A stretch of DNA of 64,000 bases, from assembly GCF_045348435.1 (NCBI RefSeq), contig NZ_CP157484.1:4712001-4776000 (forward strand), in the 5' to 3' direction. Both the position numbers and the translations under genes were made by a program. Positions 48,626 to 57,600 of the stretch are shown here, in pieces (position 1 is the stretch's first letter; each line of letters begins with the position of its first letter). Under the pieces are notes generated by a model. The model was not told the DNA's origin, did not search any database, and saw only the letters and a list, made by a program, of their open reading frames with translations. This DNA comes from Alsobacter sp045348435 (GTDB lineage Bacteria; Pseudomonadota; Alphaproteobacteria; Rhizobiales; Beijerinckiaceae).

Positions 48626-50065
48626 TCAGCCCTGCTCGGCGTCGTCCTCGGCGTAGGCGAGGCCGAAGCGGCGAAGCTTGGCGTAGAGGCTCTGGCGGCT
48701 CAGCCCCAGCATCTCGGCCGCGGAGGCGCGATTGTCCTTGGTGAGCCGCAGCGCCGTCTCGATGCAGCGGCGCTCCACCTCGTCGGTCGTCTCCCGCACC
48801 AGGCTCTTCAGCGGCATCTGGCCGATCAGCTCCGTCAGGCGCGCGGCGGATTTCGGCCGCTCGCGGCCGTCCAGCGCGGTCGCGCCCGGGCTCACCCGCA
48901 CGGTCAGCCCGACGCACGGATCCGTGACCCCGTCCAGCGCCACGGCCGTGATCTCGACCTCCTCGCGCGAGCCGTATTCCCCCCGGATCACGGTGACGAA
49001 CTGGCGGACGGAGCCCTTGTCGCGCAACGCGCTCATGAGCACGTCGAGATCGACGCTGGTGCGCCCCAGCCACCGGTCCAGCGGCTCGCCGCGCACCTGC
49101 TCGGGCACCGAGAGCTGGATCGCCTCCAGGAAGGCCAGGTTGGCGACCCGGATGCGCCGGTCCATCCCGGCCAGGATGAAGCCTTCCGGCATGCGGTCGA
49201 TGATGGAGGCGATCGCCGGGTCGCCGCCGCCGGACACCGAGGGCGCGGCCGGAACCATGCGGACGAGGCAGCGCAGGCCGCTCTCCTGCCTGAACAGCGA
49301 CACCGAGAGGCGGAACGGCGCCTCCGCTTCGGTCAGCGTCGTGGCGACCTCGTCGCCCTTTCCGGTCAGCCGCACCGCGGCGATGAGCGATTCCACGCCG
49401 GCGCGCCGGTTCGGCTCGAACAGGGCCGGGAGCTCGAGCCGGCACAAGGCCTGCGCCGGCTTGCCGAACACCTCGCAGGCCGCCGGATTGGCCTCCAGGA
49501 CCCGCGCGGTGAGCGGGTCGATGATCAGCACGGCCTCCGATGAGGCCTGGAACAGCATGCGGTAGCGGCCCTCCGCGCCGCTGATCCGCGCATAGTCGCG
49601 CACGCGGGCCTGCTCGGCGGCGACGAGCCGGCGCTGCAGGGCCACGGTGGCCTGCATGTCGCGCCCGACGAGCAGGACGTGGCCTTGCGCCAGCCGGACC
49701 GGCGCATACCGGATCGGCAGCTCGTCGCCGCGCGGCGTGACATGGTTGAGATGGCGCCAGCGCGCCTCGACGGGTCCCGCCGCGGCGTCGGCGGCGAGGA
49801 GTTCGGCCGCCTTGTGCCGGCTGTCGGGCCCCAGCGTGTCGGCCAGCGGCGCGCCCCGCCACACGCGCAGCCCGAGCGGGGCGAGGTCGTCGCTGCCGAC
49901 CGCCAGGTCGCGGATGATCCCTTTCGAATCCACCACGAGGGCGAGGTCGGCGGCGGCGGAGATCACCTCGGCGGCGGTGTCGGCGTCGAAGGACCCGACG
50001 AGTTTCGGCTCCGCCCCAAACGGGCGCGCCTCCTGCCTCTTGGGAGCACGATCCGTAATCGACAT
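48626..50065 (-). CDS. ppsR: PpsR/CrtJ-type photosynthesis repressor, copy 2
   Basis: 479 residues with three PAS modules (about 30-125, 155-265, 275-385) and the Fis-type HTH at the C-terminus (DNRASAAEMLGLSRQSLYAK). Colinear with copy 1 throughout. Cys residues: ERRCIETALR just before the HTH, plus ACEVFGKPAQALC and LRCLVRMV in the PAS2-linker region that copy 1 lacks. Lies 36 bp downstream of aerR on the same strand, the classical aerR-ppsR pair. Confidence 0.95.
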   Translation of the reverse strand: MSITDRAPKRQEARPFGAEPKLVGSFDADTAAEVISAAADLALVVDSKGIIRDLAVGSDDLAPLGLRVWRGAPLADTLGPDSRHKAAELLAADAAAGPVEARWRHLNHVTPRGDELPIRYAPVRLAQGHVLLVGRDMQATVALQRRLVAAEQARVRDYARISGAEGRYRMLFQASSEAVLIIDPLTARVLEANPAACEVFGKPAQALCRLELPALFEPNRRAGVESLIAAVRLTGKGDEVATTLTEAEAPFRLSVSLFRQESGLRCLVRMVPAAPSVSGGGDPAIASIIDRMPEGFILAGMDRRIRVANLAFLEAIQLSVPEQVRGEPLDRWLGRTSVDLDVLMSALRDKGSVRQFVTVIRGEYGSREEVEITAVALDGVTDPCVGLTVRVSPGATALDGRERPKSAARLTELIGQMPLKSLVRETTDEVERRCIETALRLTKDNRASAAEMLGLSRQSLYAKLRRFGLAYAEDDAEQG

Positions 50066-50101
50066 TCAGGGATCTCGGTCTTCTCTGCTCGGGAGGGGCG
50101 C

Positions 50102-51145
50102 TTAGCCCGTGGCCGCGCCATGCGCCAGGAGGCCCTGGGCGACGGATACGGCGGACTGGGCGTCGATGGCGGTGGAATCGGCGCCGATGAGCACTCCAAG
50201 CTCGGGCCGCTCGAGGAACGCGGCCCCGCCGACCACGATCCGCAGGTTCGGGTTGCGGGAGACCCGCCGCAGCCGCCGGATGAGCGGCGGCAGGCTGTCA
50301 AGGTAGCGCTCGGAGCCGAGCGAGAAGCCGACGATCCCGAACCACTCGCGCTTCACCAGAGCCGGCAGGTCGAAGGCGAGGCCGGCCGCCCCGCCCCAGA
50401 CGTCCCAGCCGGAGGAGCGGAAGAACTTCTCCACGATGGCGATGCCGAAGGTGTGCGGATCGCCGGGCGCCGGGGCGAGCAGCACGCGCCGTTTGTCGCC
50501 GCCGCCCATGCCTTCCCCGACGATGGACGAGCTGTGCTCGCGCACGAGCTGCTGCAGCATCGACAGCGCCATCGTGACTTCGACGAAGTCGCAGATGTCG
50601 GCCTTCCACAGTTCGCCGAGAAGACGGGCCGTGGGAGCGAACAGCTTCAGCAGGATGGTCTCGGGCCGCATGCCGGCCTCGGCCAGCCCCTGCACATGCG
50701 CATGGACCGTGTGGTAGCCGCGCGTGCGCAGCAGCGTCGCGAAGGCCTCGACCTGGGCGGCGCCGGGCTCCATCGTGGCCGGGACGATCTCGGGCGACGC
50801 GGCCCTTCCGGGCGGCCTCGCTCCGTGCGCCAGCGCCAGACGCGGGATGATTTCGGTCTCGATCACCTGGGCCAGCGCGTGGCGCGCGGCGTCCGCCGCC
50901 GGATCCGGGCGGATGGTCGACAGCGGGATCTGCTGCGACCAGTCGCCCCCGCCTTCGTCCACCCGCAAGGGGCTTGCGCCCTGCCCTGAACACGCCCTCA
51001 CGACTTCCATTGGCAGTCCCCCCAACGGTTCCGGCCCTTCCTCGAAGTCCGGCGCGGATCTTTTTTTGTCGCTTGGCTCGATCCTTGGTCCGGAGCTTAG
51101 GTCAAGATCGAGGCGATGGATAGCGGCGGAGACATCAAACCGCAT
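50102..51145 (-). CDS. aerR: AerR/PpaA-type cobalamin-binding antirepressor
   Basis: 347 residues from ATG 51145 (AGGGGACG upstream), or 302 from ATG 51010 (GGGGGG upstream). The B12-binding core (about 130-340) has the family segment LWKADICDFVEVTMALSMLQ, then VLLAPAPGDPHTFGIAIVEK and FIVGFSLG-type repeats (FGIVGFSLGSERYLD). AerR/PpaA binds hydroxocobalamin, responds to light and relieves repression by PpsR/CrtJ. Divergent from bchF and in tandem with ppsR copy 2. Confidence 0.9.
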   Translation of the reverse strand: MRFDVSAAIHRLDLDLSSGPRIEPSDKKRSAPDFEEGPEPLGGLPMEVVRACSGQGASPLRVDEGGGDWSQQIPLSTIRPDPAADAARHALAQVIETEIIPRLALAHGARPPGRAASPEIVPATMEPGAAQVEAFATLLRTRGYHTVHAHVQGLAEAGMRPETILLKLFAPTARLLGELWKADICDFVEVTMALSMLQQLVREHSSSIVGEGMGGGDKRRVLLAPAPGDPHTFGIAIVEKFFRSSGWDVWGGAAGLAFDLPALVKREWFGIVGFSLGSERYLDSLPPLIRRLRRVSRNPNLRIVVGGAAFLERPELGVLIGADSTAIDAQSAVSVAQGLLAHGAATG

Positions 51146-51156
51146 CGTCCCCTGTT

Positions 51157-51190
51157 TGTAAATTGAACTTGACGTCAGGATCGCTTGACA
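51157..51190. promoter_or_regulatory. Two overlapping degenerate PpsR boxes between aerR and bchF
   Basis: TGTAAATTGAACTTGACG (51157-51174, TGT-N12-ACG) and CGTCAGGATCGCTTGACA (51173-51190, CGT-N12-ACA) share two bases at an ACGT centre. Each misses the consensus by one outer base. The first lies 12 bp before the aerR start; the second overlaps the bchF -35. Confidence 0.65.
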
Positions 51191-51214
51191 CTTCTTTCGA
51201 CCGGGCTCTAGTCT
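51185..51214 (+). promoter_or_regulatory. Candidate promoter of the bchF-...-acsF superoperon
   Basis: TTGACA (51185-51190), 18-bp spacer, TAGTCT (51209-51214), 36 bp before the bchF GTG. The -35 is the distal half of the second PpsR-like box. Confidence 0.6.
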
Positions 51215-51250
51215 CTCCCTTCTGAGCCATCGCAACGGTGGGAGCGACGG

Positions 51251-51796
51251 GTGGACCGAGACGGACGCGCCAGCAGTCGGCCCCGCCAGGAGCGTCGGCC
51301 CCTCTACACGCCCGAGGAGCGGCGCCGGCGCGATGCGTCGCCCTGGACCCTCGTGCAGGGCGTCCTCGCCCCGGTTCAGTTCCTGATCTGCATCGCCAGC
51401 GCCGCCCTGATCCTGCGCTACCTCGCCACCGGCGAAGGCTACGGGATCGCCACGGCCTCCATCATCCTGAAGACCGCCGCCCTCCTGGCCATCATGGTCA
51501 CGGGCTCGATCTGGGAGAAGGAGGTCTTCGGCGTCTGGCTGTTCGCGCCGCCGTTCTTCTGGGAGGACGTGGTCAGCTTCCTGGTGATCGGCCTGCACGG
51601 CGCCTATGTGGCCGCCCTGACGACGGGCGCGCTGTCGCCGTCCGCCCAGATGGGCGTGGCCCTCGCCGCCTACGCGGCCTATGCGGTCAACGCCTCCCAG
51701 TTTCTCCTGAAGCTGCGCGCGGCCCGGCTGGGCGCGCAGGCCGCGGGCGATCGCGACCATGAGCCTGCCCGGCCTTTCGCGGGCGCGGCGTCATGA
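51251..51796 (+). CDS. bchF: 2-vinyl bacteriochlorophyllide hydratase
   Basis: 181 residues from a GTG (GGGAG upstream). After a basic N-terminus with LYTPEERRRRDAS comes the family core WTLVQGVLAPVQFLICIASA, IWEKEVFGVWLFAPPFFWED and SFLVIGLHGAYVAAL; three or four membrane helices. Hydrates the C3-vinyl of chlorophyllide to hydroxyethyl. First gene of the plus-strand superoperon; overlaps bchN by 4 bp. Confidence 0.96.
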   Translation: MDRDGRASSRPRQERRPLYTPEERRRRDASPWTLVQGVLAPVQFLICIASAALILRYLATGEGYGIATASIILKTAALLAIMVTGSIWEKEVFGVWLFAPPFFWEDVVSFLVIGLHGAYVAALTTGALSPSAQMGVALAAYAAYAVNASQFLLKLRAARLGAQAAGDRDHEPARPFAGAAS

Positions 51797-53085
51797 ACGA
51801 GCGCGCCTCCCCCGCCGCGATCGCCGGCCCGGACGGGTGCTCCAGCGCCCCCGTGCTGCGCGAACGCGGGCAGCGGGAGGTGTTCTGCGGCCTCACCGGC
51901 ATCGTCTGGCTGCACCGCAAGATCCAGGACGCCTTCTTCCTCGTGGTCGGCTCGCGCACCTGCGCCCACCTGATCCAGTCCGCCGCGGGCGTGATGATCT
52001 TCGCCGAGCCGCGCTTCGCCACCGCCATCATCGACGAGCGCGACCTCGCCGGCCTCGCCGACATGAATGACGAGCTCGACCGCGTGGTGGACCAGCTGCT
52101 GGCCCGCCGGCCGGACATCCGCCTGCTCTTCCTGGTCGGCTCCTGCCCGTCGGAGGTGATCAAGCTCGACCTGTCGCGCGCCGCCGGCCGCCTCTCGCTG
52201 CGCCATGCGCCCGGCGTCCGGGTGCTGAGCTATTCCGGCAGCGGCATCGAGACCACCTTCACGCAGGGCGAGGACGCCTGCCTGGCCGCGCTCGTCCCCG
52301 GCCTCCCCGACGCGGCGGCCGATGGCGGGCCGGACCTCCTGGTCGTCGGGGCCCTGTCGGACGTCGTCGAGGACCAGTTCGCCCGCCTTTTCGAGGCGCT
52401 CGGGATCGGTCCCGTCGCCTTCCTGCCGCCGCGCCGGGCCGACCAGTGCCCGGCCGTCGGGCCCCGCACCCGCTTCCTGCTCGCCCAGCCCTTCCTGGCC
52501 GACGCCGCGCGCGCCCTGGAGCAACGCGGGGCGAAGCGCATCCCGGCGCCCTTCCCGCTCGGGGCCGAGGGCGTCACCCTGTGGCTGAAAGCCGCGGCCG
52601 ACGTCTTCGGCGTGCCGGCCGAGCGCTTCTCCGCCATCACCGCTCCGGCCCGGGCCCGGGCCGAGCGCGCGCTGGCGCCCCGCCGCGCCGAACTCTGGGG
52701 CAAGAGCGTCTTCCTCTTCCCGGACTCGCAGATCGAGATTCCCCTGGCCCGCTTTCTGGCCCGCGAACTCGGCATGAAGCCGATCGAGGTCGGCACGCCC
52801 TATCTGCATCGCGAGCATCTCGCCGAGGAGCTCGCCCTGCTGCCGGCCGGCCCCCGCATCAGCGAGGGGCAGGACGTGGACCGCCAGCTCGACCGCTGCC
52901 GCGAGGCCGCGCCCGACCTCGTGGTCTGCGGGCTGGGGCTCGCCAATCCGCTCGAGGCCGAGGGCCTGACCACGAAATGGTCGATCGAGCTGATCTTCAC
53001 GCCGATCCAGGGCTACGACCAGGCCGGCGACCTCGCAGAACTCTTCGCCCGGCCGCTGGTCCGGCGCGCCAGGCTGGAGGTCTGA
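51793..53085 (+). CDS. bchN: Dark-operative protochlorophyllide reductase subunit N
   Basis: 430 residues. The three 4Fe-4S ligands of the NB-protein are present at Cys32 (VFCGL), Cys57 (SRTCAHL) and Cys118 (GSCPSEV), with the same 25- and 61-residue spacing as known BchN. With BchB it forms the catalytic component that reduces ring D of protochlorophyllide, using electrons from BchL. Nitrogenase-like and oxygen-sensitive. Confidence 0.98.
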   Translation: MNERASPAAIAGPDGCSSAPVLRERGQREVFCGLTGIVWLHRKIQDAFFLVVGSRTCAHLIQSAAGVMIFAEPRFATAIIDERDLAGLADMNDELDRVVDQLLARRPDIRLLFLVGSCPSEVIKLDLSRAAGRLSLRHAPGVRVLSYSGSGIETTFTQGEDACLAALVPGLPDAAADGGPDLLVVGALSDVVEDQFARLFEALGIGPVAFLPPRRADQCPAVGPRTRFLLAQPFLADAARALEQRGAKRIPAPFPLGAEGVTLWLKAAADVFGVPAERFSAITAPARARAERALAPRRAELWGKSVFLFPDSQIEIPLARFLARELGMKPIEVGTPYLHREHLAEELALLPAGPRISEGQDVDRQLDRCREAAPDLVVCGLGLANPLEAEGLTTKWSIELIFTPIQGYDQAGDLAELFARPLVRRARLEV

Positions 53086-53088
53086 GCC

Positions 53089-54645
53089 ATGCAGCTCACC
53101 GTCTGGACCTATGAAGGCCCGCCCCATGTGGGCGCCATGCGGATCGCCACGGCCATGAAGGGCCTGCGCTACGTCCTGCATGCGCCCCAGGGCGACACCT
53201 ACGCCGACCTGCTCTTCACCATGATCGAGCGGCGCGACCAGCGACCGCCCGTCACCTACACCACCTTCCAGGCCCGCGATCTCGGCTCCGACACGGCCGA
53301 ACTCTTCAAGACCGCCGTCCGGGACGCCTATGAGCGCCATCGGCCCGAGGCCATCATCGTCGGCGCGTCCTGCACGGCGGAGCTGATCCAGGACGATCCC
53401 GGCGGCCTCGCCCGGGCGCTCGACCTGCCCGTCCCGGTCATCGCGCTGGAGCTGCCCTCCTATCAAAAGAAGGAGAACTGGGGCGCGGCCGAGACCTTCT
53501 ACCAGCTCGTGAGGCGGCTCGCCGATCCCGCGGTCCGCCCCGCCGCCCGCGACGGACGGCGCCCTCTCTGCAACATCCTCGGCCCGGCCGCGCTCGGCTT
53601 CCGGCACCGCGACGACCTCGATGAGATCCGCGGCCTGCTCGCCGGCCTCGGCGTCGACGTCAACGTCGTGGCCCCGCTCGGCGCGTCGCCCGCCGACCTC
53701 GCGCGTCTCGGCGCTGCCGACTTCAACGTCGTCCTCTATCCCGAGATCGCCCAGCAGGCGGCGCTCTGGCTTCACAAGAATTTCAGCCAGCCTTTCACCC
53801 GCGTAGTCCCGATCGGGGTCGGCGCGACGCGCGAGTTCATGGCCGAAGCGGCGGCGCTCGCCGGCCTGGACCCGGCCGTCGCTGACCGCGAAGCGCCGGA
53901 CTCGCGGCTGCCCTGGCACTCGCGCTCGGTCGATTCGACCTATCTCACCGGCAAGCGCGTCTTCATCTTCGGCGACGCCACCCACGCCATCGCGGCGGCC
54001 CGCATCGCCGCCACGGAACTGGGCTTCACGGTCGTCGGGCTCGGCACCTACAGCCGTGAATTCGCCCGCGAGACGCGCGCCGCCGCGGCGCTGTACGGCG
54101 TCGAGGCGCTGATCACCGACGATTACCTCGCCGTCGAGGCCAGGGTCGTGGAGCTGCAGCCCGAACTCGTCCTCGGCACCCAGATGGAGCGCCACATCGC
54201 CAAGCGCCTGGGCGTCCCCTGCGCGGTGATCTCCGCGCCCGTCCACGTCCAGGACTTCCCGGCCCGGCGTTCGCCCCAGATGGGCTTCGAGGGCGCGAAC
54301 GTCATCTTCGATTCCTGGATCCATCCCCTGATGATGGGCCTGGAGGAGCATCTCCTGGCGATGTTCCGCGACGACCACGAATTCCATGACGCGGCCGCCC
54401 CGTCGCATCTCGGCCCGGCGGCCAGGCCCGCCGAAGCCCCGATCGCTCAGGAGCCCGCGCCGGTGGCCGCGGCCTCCCCGATGGCCGGCGCCTGGGCCGA
54501 CGACGCCGAAAAGGAGCTGAGGAAGATCCCGTTCTTCGTGCGGGGCAAGGCGCGCCGCAACACCGAGCGCTTCGCCGCCGAGCGAGGCCTGGCCCTGATC
54601 ACCGTGGACACCCTCTACGATGCCAAAGCCCATTTCAGCCGGTGA
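53089..54645 (+). CDS. bchB: Dark-operative protochlorophyllide reductase subunit B
   Basis: 518 residues. Asp36 (HAPQGDTYAD), the unusual fourth ligand of the NB-cluster, is conserved. Catalytic-site segments IIVGASCTAELIQDD and ALELPSYQKKENWG follow. The C-terminal domain (about 455-515: EKELRKIPFFVRGKARRNTE) matches the light-independent reductase tail. Starts 3 bp after bchN and its 3' end overlaps bchH by 26 bp. Confidence 0.98.
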   Translation: MQLTVWTYEGPPHVGAMRIATAMKGLRYVLHAPQGDTYADLLFTMIERRDQRPPVTYTTFQARDLGSDTAELFKTAVRDAYERHRPEAIIVGASCTAELIQDDPGGLARALDLPVPVIALELPSYQKKENWGAAETFYQLVRRLADPAVRPAARDGRRPLCNILGPAALGFRHRDDLDEIRGLLAGLGVDVNVVAPLGASPADLARLGAADFNVVLYPEIAQQAALWLHKNFSQPFTRVVPIGVGATREFMAEAAALAGLDPAVADREAPDSRLPWHSRSVDSTYLTGKRVFIFGDATHAIAAARIAATELGFTVVGLGTYSREFARETRAAAALYGVEALITDDYLAVEARVVELQPELVLGTQMERHIAKRLGVPCAVISAPVHVQDFPARRSPQMGFEGANVIFDSWIHPLMMGLEEHLLAMFRDDHEFHDAAAPSHLGPAARPAEAPIAQEPAPVAAASPMAGAWADDAEKELRKIPFFVRGKARRNTERFAAERGLALITVDTLYDAKAHFSR

Positions 54646-57600
54646 TCCCACCCCCCTGCGGGTCGCTTTCGTCACGATGGACACCCATCTGGCGAGCGCG
54701 ACGCAGCGCGCCCATCGGCGCCTGCTGAAGACGTTCCCGGGCCTCGTCGTCACGCTGCACGCCGCCTCCGAATGGGGCGACGACGCCGGGCGCCTCGCCG
54801 CCTGCCGGGCCGACATCGCCCGGGCCGACATCGTCATCAACGCCATGCTGTTCATGGAGGACCATTTCGCCGGCGTGCTGGACGCCCTGGAGGCGCGGCG
54901 TGACGGCTGCGACGCCATGGTGAGCGTGCTCTCGGCCGCGCCGGTGATGAAGCTGACCCGGATGGGCCGCTTCTCGATGGACGGCCAGAAGGGCGGCGGC
55001 GCCCTGTCCTTCCTCAAGCGCCTGCGCGGCGCCGGCAAGGACCGCAACGCCAGCGCCGGCGCGCGCCAGGTCAAGATGCTGAAGCGCCTGCCGCAGATCC
55101 TGCGCTTCATCCCGGGCGCGGCCCAGGACGTCAGGGCCTATTTCCTGGCCCTGCAATACTGGCTGGCGGGATCCGACGACAATGTCGAGAACCTCATCCG
55201 CATGCTCGTCGAGCGCTACGCGGAAGGCCCGCGTCGCGCGCTGCGCGGAGGCGGCCCCGTGGCCGCGCCGGTCTCCTATCCGGAGGTGGGCGTCTATCAT
55301 CCGCGCATGAAAGGCCGCATCGCCGAACAGGCCGATCGCCTCCCGGCGGAAGGCTCGCGCGGCGTGATCGGCGTGCTGGGCATGCGCTCCTACATGCTGG
55401 CCGGCAACGCCGCCCATTATGACGGCGTCATCGCCGCCCTGGAGGCGCGCGGGCTTCGGGTCGTGCCGGCCTTCTCGAGCGGCCTCGACTCCCGGCCGGC
55501 CATCGAGCGCTTCTTCATGAAGGACGGGCGCCCCGTCATCGACGCGCTCGTCTCGCTGACGGGCTTCTCCCTCGTCGGCGGTCCCGCCTACAACGACGCC
55601 CGGGCCGCCGAGGACGTGCTGGCCGCGCTCGACGTGCCCTATGTGGCGGCCCATCCGGCCGAGTTGCAGACCCTGGAGCAGTGGGGCGCGTCGGCCCGCG
55701 GCGTCCTGCCGGTCGAATCCACCATCATGATCGCCATTCCGGAGCTGGACGGCGCCACCGGGCCGATCGTGTTCGGCGGCCGCTCCGACAAGGCCGGCGC
55801 CGCCTGCACGGGCTGCTCGCGCGGCTGCGTGTTCCCGTCCGGCGCGGACGACAGGGACATGCAGCCCTGCGCCGAGCGCTCCGAGATGCTGGCGGCCCGC
55901 GTCGACCGGCTGGTGACGCTGCGCCGGAGCGAGCGGGCGGCGCGGCGGATCGCCATCGTGCTGTTCAACTTCCCCCCGAACGCCGGCAACTCCGGCACGG
56001 CCGCGTATCTGTCGGTGTTCCGCTCGCTCCATCGCACCCTGACGGCGATGAAGCAGGAGGGCTACGCCGTCGACGTCCCGGCCAGCGTGGACGAGCTGCG
56101 CGAGCGCATCATCGAGGGCAACCGCGAGCGCTTCGGCGCGCACGCCAACGTGCATGTCCGCATCCCGGTCGACGACCACGTCCGCCGCGAGCGCTGGCTG
56201 CGCGAGATCGAGGCCCAGTGGGGCCCGGCGCCCGGGCGCCAGCAGGCCGACGGCGCTTCGCTGTTCGTGCTCGGCGCGCAGTTTGGGAACGTCTTCGTCG
56301 GCGTGCAGCCCGCCTTCGGCTATGAGGGCGACCCGATGCGCCTGCTCTTCGAGAGCGGCTTTGCTCCCACGCACGCCTTCTCGGCCTTCTATCGCTGGAT
56401 CCGCGAGGATTTCGGCGCCCATGCGGCGCTGCATTTCGGCACCCATGGGGCGCTGGAGTTCATGCCCGGCAAGCAGGCCGGCCTCAGTGGCCGCGATTGG
56501 CCGGACCGCCTCATCGGCGACCTGCCCAACGTCTATCTCTACGCCGCCAACAACCCGTCCGAAGGCGCCATCGCCAAGCGCCGCTCGGCCGCCACCCTCA
56601 TCAGCTATCTCACCCCGCCGATCGCGCATGCCGGGCTCTATCGCGGCCTGCTCGACTTGAAGGCCTCGATCGACCGCTGGCGCGCGGCCGAACAGGACGC
56701 CGCGGCCGAGCGCCAGGACCTCGCCGCGCTCATCCAGGCGCAGGCCGCCGCCGTCGAGCTCGCCCAGGCCGAGCCGGCCTGGGGACCAGACGCGGCCGAA
56801 CGGATCCTGCGGCTCGCCGGGGACGTCCTCGAGCTCGAACACACCCTCATCCCGCACGGCCTGCACGTCGTCGGCGAGGTCCTGTCGCACGACCAGCGCG
56901 TCGAGATGCTGGAGGCGATGGCGGACGCCGCCCATGGCGCCCGGCCGCCGCGCGCCGAGATCGAGGCCCTGGTCGGCGGGGCCGGCATCCAGGAGGGCTC
57001 GGCCTCCGCCGATCTCCTGCGCGAACTCGCGTCAGCGGACCGCTGGCTCGGCCAGGACCATGAGATCCCCGCCATCCTGCGGGCGCTCGATGCGCGCTTC
57101 ATCCGCCCGGCGCCGGGCGGCGACCTTTTGCGCACGCCCGCCATCCTGCCGACGGGCCGCAACCTGCACGGGTTCGACCCGTTCCGCATCCCCAGCTCCT
57201 TCGCGGTCCAGGACGGCGCGAAGCAGGCCGAGCGCGTCCTCCAGCGGCACATGGCCGAGGGCCGCCCGATGCCCGAGACGGTCGCGATCGTCCTCTGGGG
57301 CGCCGACAACCTGAAGAACGAGGGCGGCCCGATCGCCCAGGCCCTCGCCCTGATGGGCGCCCGCCCGCGCTTCGACGGCTATGGCCGGCTGGCCGGCGCG
57401 ACGCTGACGCCGCTGGCGGAGCTGGGCCGGCCGCGCATCGACGTGGTGATCACCCTTTCGGGCATCTTCCGCGACCTCCTGCCCTTGCAGGTCAGGCTGC
57501 TGGCGGAGGCCTGCTACGCCGCCGCCTGCGCGGACGAGCCGGCCGAGCTGAACTTCATCCGCAAGCACGCCTTGGCCTACAGCGCCGAGACGGGCTGCGA

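Noticed and set aside
51679..55110. Open minus-strand frame of over 1100 codons across bchF-bchN-bchB-bchH
   Set aside because: Mirror of strongly conserved plus-strand bch genes; composition is Arg/Ala/Gly-rich without any fold signal.
54635..56935. Open minus-strand frame of over 700 codons inside bchH
   Set aside because: Codon-phase mirror of bchH; no recognisable domain and no ribosome site.
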